A stretch of DNA of 61,779 nt, taken from Sphingomonas sp. (GTDB taxonomy: Bacteria > Pseudomonadota > Alphaproteobacteria > Sphingomonadales > Sphingomonadaceae). The notes below the pieces were generated by a model that did not search any database, was not told where the DNA came from, and saw nothing but the letters and a program-made list of their open reading frames with translations. Shown piece by piece: positions 1 through 8,616 of this stretch. The first letter of the stretch is position 1. Every line of letters begins with the position of its first letter. The stretch covers positions 1 to 61,779 of the forward strand of contig JAFIGU010000112.1 of the NCBI GenBank assembly GCA_017849555.1, read 5' to 3'. A program made the translations under genes and the position numbers.

Positions 1-758
1 GCGAGGTCGGTCGGCGCGCGGTGGCGCGCGTCGTCCAGCGGGGGAAGCGCCGCCTCGGCCTGCGCGGCGAGCGCCTCGGCCTGCAGCACGTCGGCGGGGG
101 TGCCGAGACCCGCCGCGCGCAGCCGCTCGGCGAGATCGCGGTCCCGCCGCGCGAGCGCGAGCGACCGGCGTGCGATATCGGCCTGGCGCGCGACGCCGCA
201 GGCCGTCACCCAGCTTTCCGCCACGCCCGCCGCGATCGCGACGCGCACCCCGTCCTGCGTCGCGGCGGTCGCGTGCATATCGGCGCGCGCGGCGCCGATC
301 GTCGCGCCGATCCGCCCGAACAGATCGACTTCCCAGCTGACCTCGGCGCCGAGCCCGAAGCGCGATCCGGTTCGGATATGATCGCTTCCCGCCGCGACCG
401 CGGCGATCTGGTCCTCCAGCTTGCTGCCCGCGCCGGCGTCGGCCGACACATTGCTCGCCGGTATCCGCGCGCCGCGCGCTTCGCTCAGGCTTGCGCGCGC
501 CTGCAACAGCCGCGCGGCGGCGACACGCAGGTCGCGATTGCTGGTCAAAGCCTCCTCGACCAGCGCGTCGAGCGCCGGTTCGTCGAACAATTTCCACCAT
601 TGCGCCGCCGTCGCCGCGCGGGTCGTCACGGCCGCGTCGGTCAGCGTCGGCGACGCCGCGATCGTCGGGCGGGGCGGCTGCGACGGCGCCGCGGCGCAGC
701 CGGCGAGCGCCGAGGCGGCGAGAAGGGGCGGACAAAGGGTGCGGAACGATCGGTTCAC
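1..758 (-). CDS. RND efflux outer-membrane lipoprotein, NodT family (partial)
   Basis: The 5' part of an outer-membrane channel subunit of a tripartite RND efflux pump; it runs off the left edge, so the C-terminal half is missing. The visible N-terminus is a lipoprotein signal peptide (hydrophobic core then LAGC lipobox), followed by the family's typical opening: a Trp-Trp pair before 'LFDEPALDALVEEAL' and a helical 'NRDLRVAAARLLQARASL' segment. GTG at 758-756 is the start; AGGAAG at 763-768 (minus strand) lies at good distance, and no ATG fits. Being last in such operons is usual for NodT genes, but here the gene faces away from the divergent AraC regulator with only about 85 bases between them, so it may be first in its transcript or stand alone. 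The function is well supported by the opening motifs; the substrate is unknown. Confidence 0.8.
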   Translation of the reverse strand, partial: MNRSFRTLCPPLLAASALAGCAAAPSQPPRPTIAASPTLTDAAVTTRAATAAQWWKLFDEPALDALVEEALTSNRDLRVAAARLLQARASLSEARGARIPASNVSADAGAGSKLEDQIAAVAAGSDHIRTGSRFGLGAEVSWEVDLFGRIGATIGAARADMHATAATQDGVRVAIAAGVAESWVTACGVARQADIARRSLALARRDRDLAERLRAAGLGTPADVLQAEALAAQAEAALPPLDDARHRAPTDL

Positions 759-842
759 GGCGCTTCCTGGCTGGCGGGGCCGTGAGCCTTAGAGCGCGAT
801 CGCTTGTCCTTCTCGCTCAGGAATGACAATCATCGTCGCAAG

Positions 843-1628
843 ATGGACAAAATGCGCAGCTATGAAGATTGCGAGCGCGCGCCGCGCCCGGTGGCGGCGC
901 TGGCGAGCGATCATCCCGACGGCGACTATATCGCGCCGCATCGCCATCCGCGCGCGCAGCTCATCCACACGGTCTCAGGGGTGATGACGGTGAGCAGCGG
1001 CGTGGGAAGCTGGGTGGTGCCGCCCGGTCGCGCGGTGTGGATGCCGCCCGACGAGGAACATGCGATCCGCATCGCCGGTCATGTCAGTATGCGCACGGTG
1101 TTCGTGCGCGACGACGCGCGCGCCGGGCTGCCGCGCGGGTGCGAGGTGATGGAGGTCTCGCCGTTTCTGCGCGAGGCGATCGTCGCGGCGACGTCGATCC
1201 CGCTCGATTATGCGCCGGACGGCCGCGACGCGCGGGTGATGGCGCTGATCCTCGACGAGATCGCGGCGGCGCCGCGCCTCCATCTGCACGTGCCGATGCC
1301 GCGCGATCCGCGGCTCGCGCGGCTGTGCGCGCGGCTGATCGCGGATCCGGGGGCGCCCGCGACGCTCGAGCAACTCGGGGCGGAATGCCACGTCAGCGGG
1401 CGGACGCTCGCGCGGATGTTCCATCGCGAGCTGGGGATGAGCGTCGGCGAGTGGCTGCGGCGGATGCGGCTGCTGCTCAGCCTGCCGCGGCTGGCGGCGG
1501 GCGCCTCGGTGCTCGAGGTGGCGATCGAACATGGCTATGACAGCCCGAGCGCCTTTGCCGCGATGTTCCGCCGCGCATTGGGGGTATCCCCGACCACCTA
1601 TTTCGATCGTGGCCGGCGGGCGAACTGA
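843..1628 (+). CDS. AraC family transcriptional regulator with N-terminal cupin domain
   Basis: A one-component DNA-binding regulator. The N-terminal half is a small cupin-like sensing domain (HRHPRAQLIHTVSGVMTV, then the VPPGRAVWMPPDEEH pattern typical of NimR/YeaM-type AraC proteins). The C-terminal ~100 residues are two helix-turn-helix units (LEQLGAECHVSGRTLARMFHRELG and VLEVAIEHGYDSPSAFAAMFRRALG) ending in the family signature GVSPTTYF. A TTG at 804 is in frame, but ATG at 843 (or 852) starts the conserved part and is preferred. It diverges from the efflux lipoprotein gene, so control of that gene is the natural guess; the inducer is unknown. Confidence 0.85.
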   Translation: MDKMRSYEDCERAPRPVAALASDHPDGDYIAPHRHPRAQLIHTVSGVMTVSSGVGSWVVPPGRAVWMPPDEEHAIRIAGHVSMRTVFVRDDARAGLPRGCEVMEVSPFLREAIVAATSIPLDYAPDGRDARVMALILDEIAAAPRLHLHVPMPRDPRLARLCARLIADPGAPATLEQLGAECHVSGRTLARMFHRELGMSVGEWLRRMRLLLSLPRLAAGASVLEVAIEHGYDSPSAFAAMFRRALGVSPTTYFDRGRRAN

Positions 1629-1650
1629 TCGGCGAGACCCCGGTAATGAG

Positions 1651-1685
1651 CCGGCCGGGAAGGGTCCACCCGGCCGGTCTCTTTA
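1651..1685 (+). terminator. Rho-independent terminator after the AraC gene
   Basis: A perfect 9-bp GC stem (CCGGCCGGG at 1651-1659 with CCCGGCCGG at 1669-1677), a 9-base loop and a following TCTCTTT tract. It lies 22 bases after the AraC stop codon. The rest of the gap to 1825 shows nothing I can name. Confidence 0.65.
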
Positions 1686-1824
1686 CCGGCAGGACCGAGG
1701 GGGGCCAGCGCCGGAAAAGCGCTATCGGTCAAGCCGTCGCAACGATGATTTCGACATGAGGCGAATGCAACCTGCATTCCTTACAGATTAAGGACTTATG
1801 CGACAGTGGCGGCGCATCGAGGGA

Positions 1825-4227
1825 TCAGAAACCGGCGGCGATGCCGATCCGCACGCTGCGCGGCTCGAGCGGGGTGCGCTGGCCGAGATTGCCGGTCTGG
1901 AGCAAATTGCCGACCGAAAAACGGTTGCCCTTGCTGTCGAACAGATTCCGCATGTCGACGAACACTTTGTAGCGCCCGAAGCGATATTCGGCGAGCGCGT
2001 TGGTCTGGACGTAATTGCCCTGCGGCACGCGGAGCCGCGGCCCCACGCCGACCCAGGACCGACCGACGTAGCGCGCGCCGAGGCCGAGCGTCAGCGTCCG
2101 CCCCGAAGGGAAGACCTTGCGATAATCGGCGCCGATCCGTGCGGTGACCGCGGGGACGTTGGGCAGACTCTGCCGGCATCGCATCACGGTGTCGCGCGCC
2201 GGCCGGTCGAGGTCGCTGTCGGCGAGGAACATGCTGCCGGAAAGATTGATGCCGGCGCGCGCCTGCCAGTTCGCGGTCAGCTCGAGCCCGTTGACATGCC
2301 CGTCGCCGACATTGGCGGTGAACGGGCCGTCCGGGCCGGTGAGATCGGCCTGGATGTTGCGCCACCGCGCGGTCGACACGCCGATGCTGCCGGTCAACTT
2401 GCTGGTCTGGGTGCCGAACCGCACGCCCCCCTCGATCACGTCGAGCGTATCGGGGCGGAACGCGGTCACCCCCACATTGCCCCCCTCGCCGAACGGCACC
2501 ACGGCATAGCCGCCGACGCGGTAGCCGCGTTGGTAGCGGATGTAGCCGATAAACGCGTCGTTCGCCCGCCACGTCATCGCCGCGCCGGGGGCGAAGACGA
2601 CGGTATCGCGATCGTTGGTCACGAAATCGAGCTTGAGCTCGTCGCGGGTCGGCAGGATCTGAAACCCGCGCAGCCGGATCGCCGACAGCCGCCCGCCGAC
2701 CGTGAGCTGCAGCCGCGGCGCGATCTCGACGGTGGTCTGCCCGAACAAGGCGGAATCGAGCACATAGCTGCGCACCCCGCGCAGGAACGCCAGCGTATCG
2801 TCGTCGCCGATCAGATAGAGCATCTGATCGTCGCTCGCGGTGACATGCGCGCCCACCACCCAGCCGGTCCCGTCGGGCAGCAGCCGCGAGAGCCGCGTCT
2901 CGCTCGTCAGCAGCAGCGCGTCGTTGAGCGAATAAGCCGCGGTGGCGGGAATCCCGGTCGGCTTGCTCGCGTCGTAGATCGTCGCCTGTTGGTTGTGCAC
3001 CAGCGCGACCGAGCTGACCAGTTCCTTGCCGTCGTCCCACAATTTGCGGACGGTGATATGGGCGAGATAGAAGCGGCTTTCGGACGGCTCGGCGATTGGG
3101 GTGGCGCGCGACAGCGGGCGGCCGGTCGCCTCGGTATATTGCGCGTCGTTGTTGCGGATCGACTGGAAGGCGCCGCCGACCTCGACCGACCAATGATCCC
3201 CCGGCTCGAACCGGAACGCGCCGCGCGCGCCGAACTTGCGCGTGTCGTTGACGTCGTTGAGCCCGCGCTGGACGTCGTCGATATAGCCGGGCGAGCGGCT
3301 GCCATAACCGAGCAGGCGCACCGCCGCCCCCTGCCACAGCGGGATGTTGAGCACCCCCGCGACGTCGCTGCCTACCCCGCCGTGCCACGTCGCGCCGAGC
3401 GCGGCCTGGACGCTGCCTTCCCAGACGCCGGGCTTGGGCTGATGCGGGATGAGCCGCGCCACCCCGCCGAGCGACCCCGCACCGTAAAGCGTGCCCTGCG
3501 GGCCTTCGAGGATCTCGACCCGCTCCATATCGTAGAGGCTGAGATCGGGATCGGGGGCGTTATAGTTGAGCTGCACCTCGCCGAGATATTGCCCCACCGT
3601 CGCCTGGCTGGAGCCCGAGAAGCTGCTGTCGGCGATCCCGCGCAGAAACAGCTTCTCGCGGCCGGGGCCGAGGCTGGTCGAGGTCAGCACCGGCAGCTCG
3701 TCGACCAGCGCGGCGGTGCCGCGCGCGCCGGCGTTGCGCAGCGCGGGGGTATCGAACCACACCACCGCGGCCGCGCCGGGATAGCGGTCGAGCGGGCTGC
3801 GCTGCTTGCCCGCGGTGACGATGACATCGGGCGCCGGCTCGGCGAGGAGCGAGGGCGATACGAGCGGCGGGGGGACGGGCCGGCTGGGGGCGGGCGGCGG
3901 CTGGCGCGGGCGCGGCGGCGCGGCGCGCTCGATCCTGAACGCATCGGGCCCGATCCGCACCGCGACCAGCCCGGTGTCGGCGAGCAGCCGCGCGAATGCG
4001 GCCTCGATCGTCAGCCGGCCCTTGACGCCCTTGGTGCGCATCGCGCCGAGCCCGGAGACCGTCGTCGCGACATTCACCCCGCCCTGCCGCCCGATCGCGA
4101 CGATCGCGTCGACCAGCCGGCCCGCGGGAATGTTCAGCGCGACGCCGCCGCGCTCGGCAGCCCAGGCCGGCGTCGCGACGCCCGAAACGGCAGCGAGGAG
4201 AAGGGGGCCCGCGACAAGCCGTGACAC
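1825..4227 (-). CDS. TonB-dependent receptor with N-terminal STN signalling domain (cassette 1)
   Basis: Outer-membrane gated channel for uptake of a siderophore or other scarce ligand, and probable transmitter to the FecR/sigma pair upstream. 800 residues: signal peptide (~1-23), STN domain (~28-95, NIPAGRLVDAIVAIGRQGGVNV), a Pro/Arg-rich linker, TonB box DVIVTAGKQ, plug with RGIADSSFSG and VEILEGPQGTLYGAGSLGG, then a 22-strand-type barrel ending in Phe. GTG at 4227 is the start, chosen because the signal peptide follows at once; the ribosome site is weak. It is the third gene of a sigma-FecR-receptor set on the minus strand. The receptor in cassette 2 (17392-19782) is close in length and keeps the unusual plug motif RGIADSSF followed by QATVGQY, so the two are paralogues. 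The ligand cannot be read from sequence. Confidence 0.92.
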   Translation of the reverse strand: MSRLVAGPLLLAAVSGVATPAWAAERGGVALNIPAGRLVDAIVAIGRQGGVNVATTVSGLGAMRTKGVKGRLTIEAAFARLLADTGLVAVRIGPDAFRIERAAPPRPRQPPPAPSRPVPPPLVSPSLLAEPAPDVIVTAGKQRSPLDRYPGAAAVVWFDTPALRNAGARGTAALVDELPVLTSTSLGPGREKLFLRGIADSSFSGSSQATVGQYLGEVQLNYNAPDPDLSLYDMERVEILEGPQGTLYGAGSLGGVARLIPHQPKPGVWEGSVQAALGATWHGGVGSDVAGVLNIPLWQGAAVRLLGYGSRSPGYIDDVQRGLNDVNDTRKFGARGAFRFEPGDHWSVEVGGAFQSIRNNDAQYTEATGRPLSRATPIAEPSESRFYLAHITVRKLWDDGKELVSSVALVHNQQATIYDASKPTGIPATAAYSLNDALLLTSETRLSRLLPDGTGWVVGAHVTASDDQMLYLIGDDDTLAFLRGVRSYVLDSALFGQTTVEIAPRLQLTVGGRLSAIRLRGFQILPTRDELKLDFVTNDRDTVVFAPGAAMTWRANDAFIGYIRYQRGYRVGGYAVVPFGEGGNVGVTAFRPDTLDVIEGGVRFGTQTSKLTGSIGVSTARWRNIQADLTGPDGPFTANVGDGHVNGLELTANWQARAGINLSGSMFLADSDLDRPARDTVMRCRQSLPNVPAVTARIGADYRKVFPSGRTLTLGLGARYVGRSWVGVGPRLRVPQGNYVQTNALAEYRFGRYKVFVDMRNLFDSKGNRFSVGNLLQTGNLGQRTPLEPRSVRIGIAAGF

Positions 4228-4327
4228 GTGGATTCGTTCATTCCCAAAAAAAGTGAGGCGGATAGCGACAGGTGGCGTGACATTCTGCGCGGGTCGAGCC
4301 GAAAAGCGCGCGGCGCCCGCCCGGGGG

Positions 4328-5293
4328 CTAATGGCGTGCCGGTACGATCGCGCGCTGGCCGTTGTGCCGCTCGATCCGGATCGGGAGCAATTGTTCCAGC
4401 TGGCGATCGAGCGTCGCGGGATCGCCGATGCGGATCACCCCGGTGACGCGGATGTCACGCAGCGCGGGGTCGACGCTGACCGTCCCGCCGCCGTAGCGCG
4501 CCAGATCGCGCGCGACCGCGTCGAGCGGTCGATCGGCGTAGACGAGCTGCCCGTGGGTCCAGGCGAAGGCGTCGTCGGGATTGGCGCGCGAGACGGTGTC
4601 CGATCTCGCGCCCGGCGGGCGGAGCAGCGCGGTGCCGGCGGGGAGCCGCGCCGCCGCGGTGCCGCCCGTGCCGGATACCGCGACGAGCCCGCGGCGCACC
4701 GTGACGCCGAAGGCGCCGGCATCGTTCAGCACGTCGAATTCGGTGCCCAGCACGCGGATCTCGCGCCCGCCGGCGGCGACGACGAACGGGCGATCCGCCT
4801 CGTGCCGGATATCGAACGCCGCCTCGCCCGACGCGAGCTCGGCCGCGCGGCGGTTGCGGGCGAGATGGACGGTGACCTCGGTATTGCGGTTGAGCACGAT
4901 CCGCGACCCGTCCGCCAGCGCGACGACCCGCGTCGCGTCCGCCCCGGTGCGATAGGTTTCGCCCGATCCGCGCTCGAACTGCAGCGAGACCGCGCCGACC
5001 ATCGCCGCGGCGGCCGCGGCCGGCAGCCAATAGCGATATCGGCCGAACCGCGCCGCGCGCCGCGCGCTTAGCTCGATCACCTCGGCGGCGGGCTCGGCCG
5101 CCTCGAGCTGCGGCAGATCGTCGCTCTCGATCCAGAGGCGCTCGACCGCCGAATAAGCCGCCGCATGCGCCGGATCCGCCTCCAGCCAGTCCTGATGTTC
5201 GAGCCACACCGTCTCGTCGTCGCATTCCTGCAGCCGGACGAACCAGGCGACCGCCTCGTCACGCATCGCGTCGCTATAAACCGTTGGGGTCAT
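4328..5293 (-). CDS. fecR: FecR-type anti-sigma / sigma regulator (cassette 1)
   Basis: Inner-membrane regulator that holds or activates the ECF sigma factor according to receptor occupancy. 321 residues: N-terminal cytoplasmic DUF4880 region with the WLEADPAHAAAYSAVERLW motif, one membrane helix around residues 90-105, then the periplasmic FecR domain (VVALADGSRIVLNRNTEVTVHL, GEAAFDIRHEADRPFVV, VLGTEFDV) and a short C-terminal STN-like tail (GQLVYADRPLDAVARDLARY) that contacts the receptor in the family. Longer in-frame versions exist upstream, but ATG at 5293 starts the conserved DUF4880 part. It follows the sigma gene by 88 bases and precedes the receptor by 100. Its leader contains CGTCCTTCGGAAAG, loosely like the leader of the cassette 2 FecR gene. 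Confidence 0.9.
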   Translation of the reverse strand: MTPTVYSDAMRDEAVAWFVRLQECDDETVWLEHQDWLEADPAHAAAYSAVERLWIESDDLPQLEAAEPAAEVIELSARRAARFGRYRYWLPAAAAAAMVGAVSLQFERGSGETYRTGADATRVVALADGSRIVLNRNTEVTVHLARNRRAAELASGEAAFDIRHEADRPFVVAAGGREIRVLGTEFDVLNDAGAFGVTVRRGLVAVSGTGGTAAARLPAGTALLRPPGARSDTVSRANPDDAFAWTHGQLVYADRPLDAVARDLARYGGGTVSVDPALRDIRVTGVIRIGDPATLDRQLEQLLPIRIERHNGQRAIVPARH

Positions 5294-5381
5294 GATAGTT
5301 GCTTTCCGAAGGACGACCCAGCCAGCCCCGATGACGAAGCCCGGCGGCCCCCACCGCAATGAAAATCGACACGGCCCGCGC

Positions 5382-5900
5382 TCATCGCCCGACCCTCGCG
5401 ATCAGATGCTTGAGCGCGCGCATCATATGTTTCTCGACGAGGCTGCGCGAAACGCCGAGCTCGGCGGCGACCTCGCTGTGCGAGAGCCCCTCGAATTTGT
5501 GCAGGCGAAACGTCCGCCGCACCGGCGCGGGCAGATCGTCGAGCGCGGCGCGGATGCGGCGCAGGCGATCGCGCGCGATCAGCGCGTTGTCGGCGGGCAC
5601 GTCCTCGCACACTTCCTCGCCATTGGCGACGAGGGTGCGGTTCACCCGGCGCCATTCGGCATCGCGCGCGGCGCGGCTGCGCTCCTGTCGCAGCCGATCG
5701 AGCATGACGTTGCCGCACAGCCGATACAGATAGGCGGCGGGATTGCGGACCTCGCCGACGGCGGGCTGGGATGCCACGCGAAGCCAGGTTTCCTGCACCA
5801 GATCCTCGGCCTCGGCCTCGCCGACGCGCGCCGCGAAATAGCGTAACAGGCTCGCTCTGCGCTGCATGAACGTGGACAATAGCAGATTGGATTCGTTCAT
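5382..5900 (-). CDS. FecI-type ECF RNA polymerase sigma factor (cassette 1)
   Basis: ECF sigma factor expected to transcribe the neighbouring receptor operon. 172 residues with region 2 (ASLLRYFAARVGEAEAEDLVQETWLRV, then NPAAYLYRLCGNVMLDRLRQ) and region 4 (DDLPAPVRRTFRLHKFEGLSHSEVAAELGVSRSLVEKHMMRALKHL split over residues ~115-165). The open frame runs upstream to 6260, but ATG at 5900 begins the normal FecI-type N-terminus (MNESNLLLSTFMQRR). It is divergent from the beta-barrel gene at 6154, with a 253-base shared control region in which I could not identify a promoter. First gene of cassette 1. Confidence 0.9.
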   Translation of the reverse strand: MNESNLLLSTFMQRRASLLRYFAARVGEAEAEDLVQETWLRVASQPAVGEVRNPAAYLYRLCGNVMLDRLRQERSRAARDAEWRRVNRTLVANGEEVCEDVPADNALIARDRLRRIRAALDDLPAPVRRTFRLHKFEGLSHSEVAAELGVSRSLVEKHMMRALKHLIARVGR

Positions 5901-6153
5901 CGGATCAAGCTGATGTCCCTCGCAAAGCCAGCCGTACGGCGCCGCCGTGCGGCTGTCGATTCCGCACGGCTTCGAGGAAAGACGGAGCGGACGCGCGCGC
6001 GCCTCACATCTTTTTGACCCCAGCTTGCGCGCCGCGGCGCCCGGGTCACCGGCACGCAAAATTTTCTTTGAGGTGGTTTCGTCGCGGCGCCGTCTCAAGC
6101 CTCGCAGACCGGCGACGAACGGGCTGCGCCAATCGCATTGCAAGGACAAGATT

Positions 6154-6873
6154 ATGTTTTCTCGCTCGATTCCCGGCATCACCGGCGCGGCCGCCGTCCT
6201 GGCCTGCGCCTTTGCCGCGGCGCTTCCCACCGCTGCGGCGGCGCAGGCTGCGGGGGGCACTTATGCCGTGCTCCGTGCCGGGCCGCAGCTCGATGCGGAT
6301 CTGCACATGAAGGGGGGGGACGCCACCGCGCCGTCGACCTTCCCCAAGGATGCCGATTTCAAGACCGGCCTCGTCGGCGAGATCGGGCTCGGCTATCAGC
6401 TCGGCGGGCTTCGCGTCGAAGGCACCGTCGGCTACGACAGCGCGGGCGCCAATCTCGATCGGCTCGCCAGCAAGCAGATGGCGGCGAGCGGGCGTCTCAA
6501 GACGCTGAACCTCGGCGTCGCGGCTTATTACGACCTCAATATGGGCGGCGGGTTCTCCCCTTATGTCGGTGGCGGCATCGGCGCGGCGCGCACCACGGCG
6601 CGGCTCGCGCGGATCAGCGCCGAGACGCCGACCGCGGGGATCGGCAGCACGATGAGGGGCAGCGACTGGGGCTTCCGCTGGCATCTCGATGCGGGCGTCG
6701 GCTTCGCGGTGTCGCCGGCGACCGTGCTCGAAGTCGGCGCGCGCTATTCGAAGGTCACCGGGCTGACCATCGACGGCACGATGCCCAATATCGCGGGCAA
6801 GTCGCTCGATCACGATTACAAGCCGCGCGCGACATCGACCTCTTTCCTGGTTGGCCTCAGGCAGAAGTTCTGA
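6154..6873 (+). CDS. outer-membrane beta-barrel protein (OmpA-N / Opa-like porin fold)
   Basis: Small outer-membrane barrel of 239 residues with no known enzymatic role. A clear signal peptide (residues 1-28, ending AAAQA) is followed by alternating amphipathic strands rich in Gly and aromatic residues (GLVGEIGLGYQLGGLRVEGTVGY, LGVAAYYDLNMGGGFSPYVGGGIGAA, LDAGVGFAVSPATVLEVGARYS). It ends in LRQKF with the C-terminal Phe that BamA recognises. ATG at 6154 is chosen over upstream in-frame starts because it begins the signal peptide and has AAGGACA at 6142-6148. It is divergent from the cassette 1 sigma gene; a functional tie is possible but unproven. Confidence 0.85.
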   Translation: MFSRSIPGITGAAAVLACAFAAALPTAAAAQAAGGTYAVLRAGPQLDADLHMKGGDATAPSTFPKDADFKTGLVGEIGLGYQLGGLRVEGTVGYDSAGANLDRLASKQMAASGRLKTLNLGVAAYYDLNMGGGFSPYVGGGIGAARTTARLARISAETPTAGIGSTMRGSDWGFRWHLDAGVGFAVSPATVLEVGARYSKVTGLTIDGTMPNIAGKSLDHDYKPRATSTSFLVGLRQKF

Positions 6874-6880
6874 GTGCCGG

Positions 6881-6925
6881 ATGCGTCCCGCCGCCCCCCC
6901 AGACAACTCCAGCGGCGGGACGCAT
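6881..6925. terminator. Long perfect hairpin after the beta-barrel gene
   Basis: A perfect 14-bp stem (ATGCGTCCCGCCGC at 6881-6894 with its complement at 6912-6925) around a C-rich 17-base loop, starting 8 bases after the stop codon. It lacks a strong T tract, so it may act as an mRNA 3' stabiliser as well as a terminator. Confidence 0.6.
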
Positions 6926-6932
6926 CAAACTT

Positions 6933-6970
6933 GCCGGCGATTGAGGTGATCGATCGCCGGCTCCGTCTTT
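6933..6970 (+). terminator. Second hairpin with T-rich tail
   Basis: GCCGGCGAT at 6933-6941 pairs perfectly with ATCGCCGGC at 6953-6961, 11-base loop, followed by TCCGTCTTT. It sits directly behind the 14-bp hairpin and forms a tandem terminator. The tail overlaps CTCCGTCTT, a 9-mer also found before FecR2 and the PCP gene. Confidence 0.55.
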
Positions 6971-7026
6971 GCTCATGATCGCCGGGGGACAGCGCCGGCG
7001 GACGAGCGGGTCTTTCACAGCATCGG

Positions 7027-7488
7027 ATGGTGAGATCGATGAACATGGTCGTTCCCGGATTCCGCAAGATGTGCCTTTCGGTTTCGATAATGGCCTATCT
7101 GTCGGGCGTGGTCGTCGTCGACGGCGCCGCTTATGCGCAGGATCGGCGCGGCTGGGGCGACGGCGGCTGGTCGCGCGACTGCAGCCGCTACGAGAATCGC
7201 GATTCGCGCTGGTGCCGCCACGAGCGCGACGACGAGCGCCGTCGTCGTGACGACGAGCGCGCCCGGCGCGAGCATGACCGGCACAAGAACGATGTCGCCA
7301 AGGGCGCGGTGGCCGGCGCGGTCGGGGTGCTCGTCGTCGGCGGGCTGGTCGCGGCGCTCGCCAGCAGCGGCAAGAAGGACAAGGAAAAGCGCGAACGCCA
7401 GCGTTACTGCGTCGCACGCTACGGCAATTACGACGAGCGCAGCGACAGCTATCGCGCAAGCGACGGCCGCTGGTATCCGTGCGAATGA
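7027..7488 (+). CDS. secreted or periplasmic BA14K-like protein with charged linker
   Basis: Unknown role. 153 residues: an N-terminal signal/anchor region (~12-37, ending AYAQ), an extremely charged Arg/Asp/Glu stretch (~50-88), a glycine-rich hydrophobic helix (~92-112, VAKGAVAGAVGVLVVGGLVAALA) and a C-terminal motif YCVARYGNYDERSDSY..DGRWYPC. That tail resembles the Cys-ending repeat of the BA14K family of alphaproteobacterial surface proteins. ATG at 7027 is taken; ATG at 7039, which has GGTGAG just before it, is also possible. The stop overlaps the next gene's ATG (ATGA), so the two are translationally coupled. Confidence 0.65.
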   Translation: MVRSMNMVVPGFRKMCLSVSIMAYLSGVVVVDGAAYAQDRRGWGDGGWSRDCSRYENRDSRWCRHERDDERRRRDDERARREHDRHKNDVAKGAVAGAVGVLVVGGLVAALASSGKKDKEKRERQRYCVARYGNYDERSDSYRASDGRWYPCE

Positions 7489-7799
7489 CCGCCGAGGCGG
7501 AGGAGCGCTGGCTGGCGATCGTCGCGCATGCGACGCGGCCGTTCTTTCGCTATGCGCGCTTCGCCGGGCGCGCCTCGCGCGACGAATTCCACTGGTTCCT
7601 GCTGGCCGCGCTGCTGGTGCTCGCGGCGGGCTATGCGCTCGACTGGCTGATCCTCGGATCGTCGGCTTGGACGAAGCCCGATTTCTTCCGGCTGGCGAGT
7701 TTCGCTTTGCTGGCGCCGCCGACGCTCGCGGTCACCGTGCGGCGGCTGCGCGATATTGCGGCGACGTCTCCGGCATCACCGCGCTTTCCGAAAGGTTAG
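7485..7799 (+). CDS. DUF805 inner-membrane protein, apparently C-terminally truncated
   Basis: Small membrane protein of unknown function, 104 residues. It shows the DUF805 opening (FFRYARFAGRASRDEFHWFLL), two membrane helices (~38-58, ~68-88) and the conserved VRRLRD motif. Family members normally continue past RRLRD with a GWW-type helix and an NRYG-like end; here the frame turns into ATSPASPRFPKG and stops. The last 24 bases overlap the 3' end of the convergent alkB gene, so the missing helix may have been lost when the two genes came together. ATG at 7485 overlaps the stop of the upstream gene by four bases. Confidence 0.7.
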   Translation: MTAEAEERWLAIVAHATRPFFRYARFAGRASRDEFHWFLLAALLVLAAGYALDWLILGSSAWTKPDFFRLASFALLAPPTLAVTVRRLRDIAATSPASPRFPKG

Positions 7800-8426
7800 G
7801 TTGATCCGCCGCCCGCCGAGCCGCGGGTGATCGCCGTCCTTCAACGGCAGGACGCCGTGGAAGCGCAGCCGCGCCGCGCCGCCCCACACCGCGACGTCGC
7901 CGTGGCGCAGCGCGAAGCGTTGCGCGGGATCGCCGCGCTGCTCGCCGCCGAACTGGAACACCGCGGGTAGCCCGAGCGAGACCGAGACGATCGGCTGCGC
8001 GAAATCGCGCTCGTTGCGATCCTGGTGGAGCGACAGCCGCGCGCCGGGAAGATACAAGTTGATCAGGCAGGCGTCGGGGCGAAAAGCCGGATAACCCGCC
8101 GCCGCTGCCGCCTGCCGGGCGAGATCGGCGAAGCATGCGGGCATCGCCGGCCAGCGCCGGCCCGTCGCCGGATCGAGCGCGTCGTAACGATAGCCCGATC
8201 GATCGGTCACCCAGCCCGTCGCGCCGCAACTGGTCGTCGCGACCGACATGCGGTGACCGCCCGGGGTCACCAGATGGCGGAAGGGCGCGGCAGCGGCGAT
8301 CGCCTCGATCGCGGGGAGCAACGCGGCCTCGAACGGCAGCGCGAAGCCGCGCAGCAACATCGCGCCCTCGGCCATCGCGACGCGCGGCGGCTCGACCGGG
8401 GGCAAGGCGTCGAACAGATCAGCCAC
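7776..8426 (-). CDS. alkB: AlkB-type alpha-ketoglutarate-dependent dioxygenase (DNA dealkylation)
   Basis: Fe(II)/2-oxoglutarate oxygenase that directly reverses N1-methyladenine and N3-methylcytosine damage. 216 residues, the normal AlkB size. The iron ligands are visible as H134-x-D136 (SLHQDRNE) and H190 (LRFHGVLPL), and the 2-oxoglutarate-binding arginines lie in GGRRINLTFR at the C-terminus. The nucleotide-recognition region (MSVATTSCGATGWVTDRSGYRY) and NLYLPGARL are also typical. It is convergent with the DUF805 gene and divergent from the M19-like gene, so it is probably a single-gene transcript. No ada gene is seen nearby. Confidence 0.93.
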   Translation of the reverse strand: MADLFDALPPVEPPRVAMAEGAMLLRGFALPFEAALLPAIEAIAAAAPFRHLVTPGGHRMSVATTSCGATGWVTDRSGYRYDALDPATGRRWPAMPACFADLARQAAAAAGYPAFRPDACLINLYLPGARLSLHQDRNERDFAQPIVSVSLGLPAVFQFGGEQRGDPAQRFALRHGDVAVWGGAARLRFHGVLPLKDGDHPRLGGRRINLTFRKAR

Positions 8427-8553
8427 GGTCGGGCGATCCGATCGAACCAGGGTGCGGCATCGGGGTCATGACGACGGATGTGGGCATGCCGCGATCCTGC
8501 CGCCAGCGGCCGCACGATCCACCCCGATTCTTGCGATGTAACCGCGAGATAGT

Positions 8554-8569
8554 TTGCGGATGTTCGCAA
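8554..8569. promoter_or_regulatory. Inverted repeat in the alkB / M19-like divergent region
   Basis: TTGCG-GATGTT-CGCAA, a perfect 5-bp inverted repeat with a 6-base spacer, 48 bases upstream of the M19-like start codon. It could be an operator for a dimeric repressor; no candidate protein is adjacent. Nothing else recognisable lies in the 190-base gap. Confidence 0.35.
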
Positions 8570-8616
8570 CCCGCAATTGGTCTAGCGTTCGGGCGTTCAA
8601 CGGGAGGAAAAGTCAC

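Noticed and set aside
1798..4224. 808-codon open frame on the plus strand opposite the cassette 1 receptor
   Set aside because: Antisense frames stay open by chance in very GC-rich coding DNA. The translation is Arg/Asp/His-rich without domains, while the minus strand encodes a clear receptor.
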